Source of the DNA: Charina bottae
Taxonomy: Eukaryota > Chordata > Lepidosauria > Squamata > Charinaidae
NCBI GenBank assembly: GCA_023362775.1
Contig: JALMGJ010000003.1
Span: 77,361,355-77,425,354 of the forward strand
Direction: 5' to 3'
DNA length: 64,000 bases
The notes under the pieces were generated by a model that saw nothing but the letters and a program-made list of their open reading frames with translations, searched no databases and had not been told where the DNA came from. This document shows positions 57,352 to 64,000 of the stretch, piece after piece (within the stretch, counting starts at the first letter, position 1; each line of letters starts with the position of its first letter). The position numbers were made by a program, and so were the translations under genes.

Positions 57352-57627
57352 CAGTGCTTTCCAAACTGCTGCCATTGGCGACACACCAACGGTGGCAGCG
57401 GCGGCGGCGCGGGGGTGCGCACGGCGGTGGGGGCATGCACGGTGGCGGCGAGGGGGGCGTGCGGCGGCGGTGGTGTGCACAGCGGCAGCCTCGCTAAAAC
57501 ATGGAAGTGCTGATGGCGCGCCGCCGCTGTGCACGCCCCCGCCGCCGCTTCCGGGTTGTTTCGCGACACACTAAACTGTGTGTTGCGACACACTAAAGTG
57601 TTGCGACACACAGTTTGGAAAGCTATG
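57352..57627. mobile_element. hAT-type MITE, copy 4 (8-bp TSD)
   Basis: The termini are cagtgctttccaaactg and cagtttggaaagctatg (inverted). They are flanked by gtctaact (57344-57351) and gtttaact (57628-57635), an 8-bp duplication with one change. The interior is extremely CpG- and GGC-rich, with ggcggcggcg tracts on both strands. Confidence 0.88.
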
Positions 57628-57785
57628 GTTTAACTTGATTATTGCAACATGGGGCTACTTTTGAAAAATGCCTGGACATTGTAATTGGTGTAAGGCTGCT
57701 AACTGGTGCATGGTACAGGCATTATACAATATTTGTACCGAAAGATCTGCAGAGGCTGCCAGTTGTCTACCAGGCAGATTTAAGG

Positions 57786-58245
57786 TTTTTGTTGTTCAGT
57801 CGTTTAGTCGTGTCCGACTCTTTGTGACCTCATGGACCATAGCACGCCAGGCCTTCCTGTCCTCCACTGTCTCTCGGAGTTTACTCAAATTCATGTTCAT
57901 TACATCGGTGATGCTATCTAACCATCCCATCCTCTGCCGTCCCCTTCTCCTTTTGCCTTCAGTCTTTCCCAGCATCAGGGTCTTTTCCAGGGAGTCCTCT
58001 CTTCGCATTAGGTGGCCAAAGTATTTGAGCTTCAGCTTCAGCATCTGTCCTTCCAATGAGCAGTCAGGGTTGATTTCCTTTAGGATTGACTGGTTTGACC
58101 TCCTTGCAGTCCAAGGGACTCTCTTGGACTGCAAGGAGGTCAAACCAGTCAATCCTAAAGGAAATCAACCCTGACTGCTCATTGGAAGGACAGATGCTGA
58201 AGCTGAAGCTCAAATACTTTGGCCACCTAATGGTTTTAAGATTTA
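57786..58245 (-). mobile_element. BovB 3' fragment with inverted, overlapping 5' part (10-bp TSD)
   Basis: It is flanked by agatttaagg at 57776-57785 and 58246-58255. The left part (57787 to about 58125) is antisense BovB, from the 3' end (ttgttgttcagtcgtttagt) into the C-terminal domain. The right part (about 58126-58231) is the sense strand of a segment that is also present in the left part, creating a perfect inverted repeat of about 105 bp per arm. The frames across it (KSRTRLND end) are BovB. Confidence 0.9.
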
Positions 58246-58395
58246 AGATTTAAGGTACTGATCTTTAAATGGATTAGGGCTTCATTATTTGAGGGATTGC
58301 CACTCCTTCTATGAACATGCCTGTTTATTAGATTGAGAGGCCTTTTTGAAGATGCCCCTGCTGCTAGAAGTTTTAGTATATTGTATGTGGGAATG

Positions 58396-58721
58396 AGGGG
58401 GCGCGGTGGCTCAGCAGTTAAGATGACAGGCTTGTCGATCAGAAGGTCGCAAGTTCGGAGGTTTGAGACCCTAGCCCTGTGTGATGGAGTGAGCCCCCGC
58501 ACTCGCTCCAGCTCTTGCCAACCTAGCAATTTGAAAGCATGCAAATGCAACTAGATTAATGGGTACCACTTTGGTGGCTAGGTAACAGCGTTCCATGTGT
58601 GTCATGCCGGCCACATGACCGTGGAAGCATCTTCGGACAGCGCTGGCTCTTCGGCTAAGAAACGGTGATGAGCACCGGCCCCTAGAGTCGGACACAACTG
58701 TGCGGGGGAAACCTTTACCTT
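58396..58721 (+). mobile_element. Sauria-type SINE 3 (12-bp TSD)
   Basis: Head agggggcgcggtggctcagc, B-box region ggaggtttgagacc, body as in the other two copies, tail agtcggacacaactgtgcgg then aacctttaccttta. The flanks are tatgtgggaatg at 58384-58395 and 58722-58733. The ACCTTT-type end is typical of Sauria SINEs and their LINE partner. Confidence 0.94.
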
Positions 58722-58972
58722 TATGTGGGAATGGTTTTTCACCTCTATGACTCCCAGGCTGAGAAGTTCTCTCCCCAGGTAGGGGCCTCTCAGTTTCCCA
58801 GGTGTTATGAACATGCATCTCCTTCACCAAGCTTTTCACTGTTGATTTTAATTATACCGATTTTAATTTTGAACTTAGTTTTAACTATATTTATTTTACT
58901 CTCATGCTTTATATTTTGTTTGTTGTGTAAGCTACTTTGAGTGCTTATATAAGCAAAAATCAGAGGATCATT

Positions 58973-58975
58973 GTT

Positions 58976-59017
<42 letters not shown>

Positions 59018-59018
59018 T
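58973..59018 (+). repeat. (ATC)n trinucleotide microsatellite
   Basis: About fifteen ATC units at the end of the L2 copy. Confidence 0.95.
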
Positions 59019-59189
59019 AGTGACTTCCTTTCAAAGGAAGCCAGACCCAGGCAATTGCTGTTCCCCTGGAATTCTCATTGTTCATCATAATAATATGGAC
59101 TGATGTCCTTCTTTCCAAAGAACCAAAGGCAAACATTATTGCACTCATGACTGCACAGAAGAGGGTGACATATACTGTCCAAAATGGAG

Positions 59190-59338
59190 TAATATATTTG
59201 GTTTCACAGACTAGAAGTCTTCAAACAGAGACTAGATGGTCATCCATCAGAGATGCTTTATTGGATCCTGTGTGGAGCAGGGGGTTGGACTAGAAGATCA
59301 CTTCTATGGTCTGTTCTACTCTAAGATTCTATGATTTT
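59190..59338 (+). mobile_element. CR1 LINE 3' end
   Basis: The text gaagtcttcaaacagagact, agatggtcatc, gcagggggttggactagaag and the terminal attctatgat form the classic CR1 3' end, severely 5'-truncated. Confidence 0.88.
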
Positions 59339-59544
59339 ATCATATTATTCTGCAAGATCCTACTGCTGCAGTGCAGCAGCCTGCTACCCATCACATAGGT
59401 TGCCTAGTCTGCTCCTAATGTTAAACATTTGTAAAGCTGTAGTAAGTGGAGCTGAAGTCAGTATTATTTATTTCTGGGTAATGCATACTACAAATGTGTA
59501 ATGCAAATGATCTGGAAGCTCAAGTAACAAAAGTCAAAGAGCAG

Positions 59545-59720
59545 TGAAAAAATGAGACTACACTTAAATATAAAGAAGACCAAAATAGTGACAACAGGTA
59601 CAGTGACCAGCTTAGAATTGACAATGAAAATATTGAGGTAGTGGATAGCTTCTGCCTTTTAGGATTAGCTTCAACACTAAAGGAATCATCCCTTGGGGGA
59701 GTGGGCAGTGATAAATCGAA

Positions 59721-59763
<43 letters not shown>

Positions 59764-60290
59764 ATCAGCAGTCAAGAAATATTCTGCAGACTAGCATGCG
59801 GTAGAGTAGCTATGAAGGCTTTGGAAAAGATGTTCAGATGCCAGGATGTGTCTGTACCTACAAAGATCAGACTTGTGCAGGTAATAGTTTCCCTATGACA
59901 GTCTATGGAAGTGAAAGTTGGACTTTGAAGAAGCAGGATAGGAAGAGTATTGATGCTTTTGAATTTTGGTGTTGAAGAAGATTCCTGAAAATACATGGAT
60001 AGCCAAGAAAACAAATAAATGGATCATCAAACAAATTAATTCAGAGTACTTGTTTGAGGCATAAGTGACCAGGCTCAAATTATCAGACTTTGGACACATT
60101 ACATGTAAGACCTAGTTCTCTGGGGAAGTCTATAGTACTGGGAAAGGTGGGAGGAAAGAGAAGAAGAGGCCATCAGCAAAGACCATTAGCAAGGTGGATG
60201 GACTGAATTACCATTGAACCATTGGAGGACCCAAAGGACCAGGTTGCAGACAGATTGTCTTGAAGAAAATCTATCTATTTGGTCTCCAAG
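59545..60290 (+). mobile_element. Decayed RTE-like LINE 3' half
   Basis: Readings in shifting frames give LHLNIKKTKI (near 59565), VSVPTKIRLVQ (near 59850), ESWTLKKQDRKSIDAFEFW (near 59910), LGKVGGKRRRGHQ (near 60140) and a C-terminal stretch near 60230. The order equals the BovB C-terminal half, but the sequence is far more diverged. An (AAAT)n tract at 59716-59764 has expanded inside it. Confidence 0.75.
59716..59764 (+). repeat. (AAAT)n microsatellite
   Basis: About twelve AAAT units inside the RTE relic. Confidence 0.95.
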
Positions 60291-60299
60291 AGTCAACAC

Positions 60300-61500
60300 A
60301 GACTTGATGGCACATATGTAAATGCATACAGCTTGGCTGTAAGCCCACTGATTTCAATAGGAGAGGTTTATGCCCATGCAGGTAATACATATCTATTAAA
60401 GTAAATATTTCATTTAGATTAATGTCACTGGTTTAGACAAGTATTAAAGTGCTTAACACTGCCAGTATGATCAATAGACTTCCACTTTTAATTTAGGATG
60501 TGGTGGGTGAGAGCATGCTTAAATCTCCACAAGCAACTCAAAACCCTAGATGTCAGGGATCCTTTGTTAAGAAGGGACTTTCCCTGACTCAGTTTGTGAT
60601 AACTTTATGGATGGTGAAAAATTCTGAAAAGGTCACATGTGTCAATTTCACGTGTTACTCATCAAGATAGTTGCTTTAAAGAATGGATATACAACTGTGT
60701 ATTCAAATAAATTATTTGAATGCATTATCCTGATTTCCCCAATGTTATTTCACTGAAAAATTAACAAAACTGCCCTACTGTGATTACACTTTGGAATTTA
60801 ATCAGAAGTCTAAGTTTTGTGATTTTTATTCTTTCCAACCCAAGAAGATGTTGGAAAAAATACATATGAAAGGTGTCTTGGGACTCTGTCCAACCATCAT
60901 CAAGATACTGTAATTGTCCAAAACCAGAATGGAACAGAACCAAATTTGGTGAGGTGGGAGAAACAGGCAAAAGAAGGTAAATTTGAAAACAGGTTGGATC
61001 CAGGCAGGGCTGCCGAGGAAAAAGAAATCCAGGGGAGAAAAAAATCCCCTATTGTGAGATAAGTAGCAGCCATTTGTGATACAATTAAGAGATGCAGTCT
61101 GCTCTTCTTTCATAAAAGAGACAAGTTTCCTCCCCTTTACATTAACAGAGTGTGAGAGGAAGTACCAGAACCATCCCACCCTAATTTGCCTAGATATGGG
61201 TTCTTCATTTGAAAGTACTTGCCCAAGCTCTTGTGTTATGATTTTCTTGCTCATCGGGGCTCTGGGAGAGATTCTTGGGCTGAGCTGCTTCCAGTCCAGG
61301 CTACCACCAGAGAAGCTTGACACCTTTGGGAAAAGCAGTTGGGCAGCTGCCCCCTTCTTGACCTCCCTCCCCCTTGACCCAGGTCAACATTGTTGTTAAG
61401 TGGCTGGAAGGAATTCCAGATGTCATGCTCTGCACGCTTTCCCTTCCTGCTTCTTCTCAAAACGCTGCTGCTTTTCATACCCCTGTTCAGAAATAGTGGT
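60300..61500. other. Intergenic stretch, nothing recognised
   Basis: Open frames on both strands near 60826-61400 show no known domain and overlap each other, suggesting chance. Confidence 0.4.
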
Positions 61501-61778
61501 AACTTCAGAAAGTCTTCTCTAACGATGCCCTGTGGCACAAACTCACCAAATTGTTCTAGGCAAGCTCCTTAGCATATCCACCCCTCCCCTTTTACCATTA
61601 TGGGGAAATGATATTGATGTATGCTACCAGTTTATATATTTATTTATCTGATTTTTATCCCACTGAAATCATGCAACTCTTGGTGGCTACAATGTCACGA
61701 TCAAAGCAACAGCAACAGAATTAAAACAACATACAATGCAAATTAAAAAACCAAAGCCAAAGTAGGAGACACAAATGA
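61501..61778 (+). repeat. Left arm of 1.95-kb-span inverted duplication
   Basis: About 278 bp that recur, reverse-complemented and nearly unchanged, at 63183-63454. The arm includes non-repetitive DNA (aacttcagaaagtcttctct...) and the 3' end of the adjacent antisense L2, so the copy crosses a repeat boundary and is not a transposon by itself. Confidence 0.93.
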
Positions 61779-62470
61779 GAACAAGAGGTGCAGGTGTTGT
61801 ATATGAAAGGCTCTTTGAAAAAGCTGTTGTCAATAACGTCCTAGAAAGTACCAGGGAGGGGAGCCAATCTGATCTCAGGGGGAGCACATTCCATAGCATC
61901 AGGGCTGCTACACAGAAGCTGTGTCTTTTAGCTTTGGCTCCCCCGATATACCAGAAATGTGGGACAGCAAGAATTCCCTCCCTGCATGATCTAATAGGGT
62001 CTGTTGGAGGAGGCAGTTCTGTAGGTATTTAGGTGCTGCATCATGAAGAGCTTTATAGATCAACACCAGCACTTTAAATTGTACTCAGAATTGAACTGGT
62101 AACTAGTGCAGGGCCTGCAATATAGGGGTTAATATGCTCCCAATGTTGGGATCCAGTTAAGATACAGGGTGCACATTTTGAGTAATAATTTCTGGGTAGA
62201 CTTAAAAAGCAGCCCCACATAAAGTACACTGCAGTAGTCTATGCATGTGATGATGAGAGGATGAAATACTGTTACTGAGTCCTCCTGCACCATGTAAGGA
62301 TGCAGTTGGCACACTAGTCGAAGCTGGTCAACGGAGCCACGAGACCAGAAGGACCCCCAAATCAAGAACCTGCTCTTGGATGGGTAGTTCCTGTCCGTCC
62401 AGGGATAATACTGGCACCAAAAGAGAACCCTGATGTACAGATATAAATTCCATCTTGCTTGAGTTCACTT
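61620..62470 (-). mobile_element. Antisense L2/CR1-like LINE, decayed
   Basis: Starting from the 3' tail (tatatttatttatctga then tttttatcccact), it runs through a 3' UTR-like stretch to coding relics on the minus strand, e.g. WSRGSVDQLRLVCQLHPYMV and ITCIDYCSVLYVGLLFKSTQ (62365-62129). The plus strand phrase agagctttatagatcaacac parallels the L2 at 2815-2840. Confidence 0.78.
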
Positions 62471-63182
62471 TGCTGTTTGCTGAGCAGAGTACACAGATTA
62501 CATTCTATGAGAAAGACAAGATCTGGAGTCCCTGTTGTTGTTCAGCTGTTGTTCAGCTGCAATATACTATTAATGATGTTGGATAGTATTGAGGCAGCTT
62601 GAGCTCAGCAGTATCTGGAGGAAGCAAGATGTAACCCATCCCTACTCTAAAAGCTACCACAATATTTTGTATGGGTGTCTAAAGAGGGTAAAGTGATGTC
62701 ATTTGCACCATGATGTCTTGATGTACATGATGTCATTGTGGTTTGTGCTGTTTGGAAAATTTGCAGGGTAAATTTTAAAAAGCCCTATTAAATTCGACAG
62801 GACTTATTTCCGAGGAAACAAACATAGAATTACACTGTAGAGCATTGGGGACATTTCCTGGACATGTGGCTCTATAAAATGTGGTAGCCCGAAGTGCACA
62901 CCACACATTTTTACTTTTAATTCTCATGTTAGATTATCATATCTTACATTTTATTTCAAAAAAGTCATTTTTAAAAACAAGACTATTGTTTATTTTGAAG
63001 AGCAGAGTTTTCTAGTTATGAAGCCATACAGTACGTTATGGAGTAGTTCTATGTTAAATGTTAGGTGCCACAGTATGTAAACTTTATATGAATTTTCATT
63101 TGACCGACTGAGCTCTCTTTCAAATTTTCATACAAGTAAGGGTCTGGGAACTAGTAGCCAACTTCAGCATGAGGGAAACATG
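62471..63182. other. Spacer of the inverted duplication
   Basis: No gene was recognised. Around 62765-62835 the text ttaaattcgacaggacttat resembles the reptile motif group noted near 51.2 kb. Confidence 0.4.
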
Positions 63183-63454
63183 TCATTTGTGTCTCCTACT
63201 TTGGCTTTGGTTTTTTAATTTGCATTGTATGTTGTTTTAATTCTGTTGCTTTGATCGTGACATTGTAGCCACCAAGAGTTGCATGATTTCAGTGGGATAA
63301 AAATCAGATAAATAAATATATAAACTGGTAGCATACTTCAATATCATTTCCCCATAATGGTAAAAGGGGAGGGGTGGATATGCTAAGGAGCTTGCCTAGA
63401 ACAATTTGGTGAGTTTGTGCCACAGGGCATCGTTAGAGAAGACTTTCTGAAGTT
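63183..63454 (-). repeat. Right arm of inverted duplication
   Basis: The reverse complement of 61501-61778 with only a few differences seen (e.g. one base in the atgctaccagt neighbourhood and a small length difference). Confidence 0.93.
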
Positions 63455-63667
63455 CATACCATTTCAACATGTTCAGAGGAGTTTTCCTATATTCCACATT
63501 ACAGGCCTGGCATGTAATTTGATTCTAGGACTCTAAGGTCTGACTGAGGCCCAGAGCTCTTGGAAAGAAGACTCTGGATTCAGATTAGCTTTAACAGAGG
63601 CAGAGTTCAATTCTACAGGTTGCTTCTAGATATGGGTTGCCAGATCTGGCTGCAAAACTCCTGATGA

Positions 63668-63723
63668 TCACTAGATGGCAGCAAAGAGCTAGCTTTTTGT
63701 GTATCTTCTTGCTGCCATCTGGA
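63668..63723. promoter_or_regulatory. Pair of inverted CTCF-like motifs
   Basis: The sequence tcactagatggcagcaa (63668-63684) and the inverted cttgctgccatctgg (63709-63722) both match the CTCF core (CCA-YAG-KGGCAGC-like). They face each other about 40 bp apart and also form a short hairpin. Occupancy is inferred only. Confidence 0.35.
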
Positions 63724-64000
63724 TTTTTACTGCTTTGATCTGGTAGCAGTGTTCTAGATCGATAGCTTCCAAGGAGTAATGAGAAGACATTGTGCGGTTA
63801 ATCTTTCTATTGTTTACACATTGTTTTCTGGTAGGAAGAAAAAGCAAAATCAATAGCCAATAAACATGGAAGTGTAACCAGTAGTATACAAGATTTGGAA
63901 TTGCAAAGATTTCCATGAAGAAAATATATTTTGCTTATGTAAAGTCAGAGAAAAGTATAGGAAAGCAAAGTTTCTACAAACAGAAATATTAATAATTATG
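63724..64000. other. Right edge, nothing recognised
   Basis: AT-rich sequence without recognised features. Confidence 0.4.

Larger units (their letters stand above)
56331..58975 (+). mobile_element. Old sense L2 LINE, interrupted by three later insertions
   Basis: Sense readings give linker pieces near 56340-56700, a DTQFYSTTPF-like stretch near 56985 (after the YADD position), LDYCNMGLLLK near 57640, and a 3' UTR ending gtaagctactttgagtgctt near 58925. Text on either side of each insertion joins sensibly. Inserted into it are a MITE (57352-57627), a BovB fragment (57786-58245) and a Sauria SINE (58396-58721). Confidence 0.75.

Noticed and set aside
60826..61400. Overlapping frames of 165 and 107 codons on opposite strands
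   Set aside because: No motif, no splice context and strong overlap between strands; probably chance.
32300..64000. IL19, IL20 or IL24 exons expected upstream of IL10 by synteny
   Set aside because: No reading with the family's helix patterns and cysteines was found by eye. Short diverged exons could be missed, but none can be supported.

Overview
The window is vertebrate nuclear DNA, most likely from a squamate reptile (lizard or snake). The evidence is one host gene, interleukin-10, split into five exons with canonical splice sites, set in a repeat mixture typical of squamates. That mixture includes BovB/RTE LINEs, Sauria-type tRNA SINEs carrying a BovB-like tail, L2, CR1 and L1 LINEs, a CORE-like tRNA SINE, 5S-derived SINEs, a Penelope-like foldback family, hAT and Tc1 DNA transposons, and a solo LTR. 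There is no sign of bacterial or viral gene organisation. Most of the long open frames are transposon proteins or chance frames in GC-rich repeats.

Layout. Positions 1-19.1 kb are intergenic and repeat-rich: an L2 fragment split by a hAT MITE, a long antisense L2 (2.28-5.18 kb), and a BovB LINE (5.36-9.8 kb) interrupted by a GC-rich 1.3-kb hAT element. These are followed by L1, SINE and L2 ends, an RTE relic, the first Penelope-like foldback and a second MITE. The IL10 gene occupies 19.1-32.2 kb on the minus strand. Its coding exons lie at 32008-32154, 31063-31125, 29917-30066, 21974-22039 and 20516-20608, encoding a 172-residue cytokine. Intron 3 is swollen to about 7.9 kb by a near-pristine APE-type non-LTR retrotransposon (22494-26387, one uninterrupted frame of about 1,111 codons) and by a truncated BovB that carries a foldback insertion.

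Upstream of IL10 (32.2-64 kb) no further host exon was recognised. The region holds a Tc1 transposon with a nested solo LTR, an 807-bp palindromic Penelope-like element, two inverted Sauria SINEs, an L1 relic and a third MITE whose target duplication has grown into a microsatellite. Further right are a CGGBP1-like hAT with three decayed transposase frames, several L2 copies, a 5S-SINE, a layered nest of L2, MITE, BovB and Sauria insertions, and a CR1 end. The last notable structure is a near-perfect inverted duplication at 61.5/63.2 kb.

The most noteworthy items are the Penelope-derived foldback family (three insertions, each with its own 12-15-bp target duplication, a duplicated GIY-YIG-tail reading frame and a hammerhead-like core), the apparently intact retrotransposon inside IL10, an apparently identical 188-bp repeat shared by 5.2 kb and 13.5 kb, the 61.5/63.2-kb inverted duplication, and a self-overlapping inverted BovB insertion. 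No genes other than IL10 act together in a pathway here. The remaining content is transposon biology and its decay.
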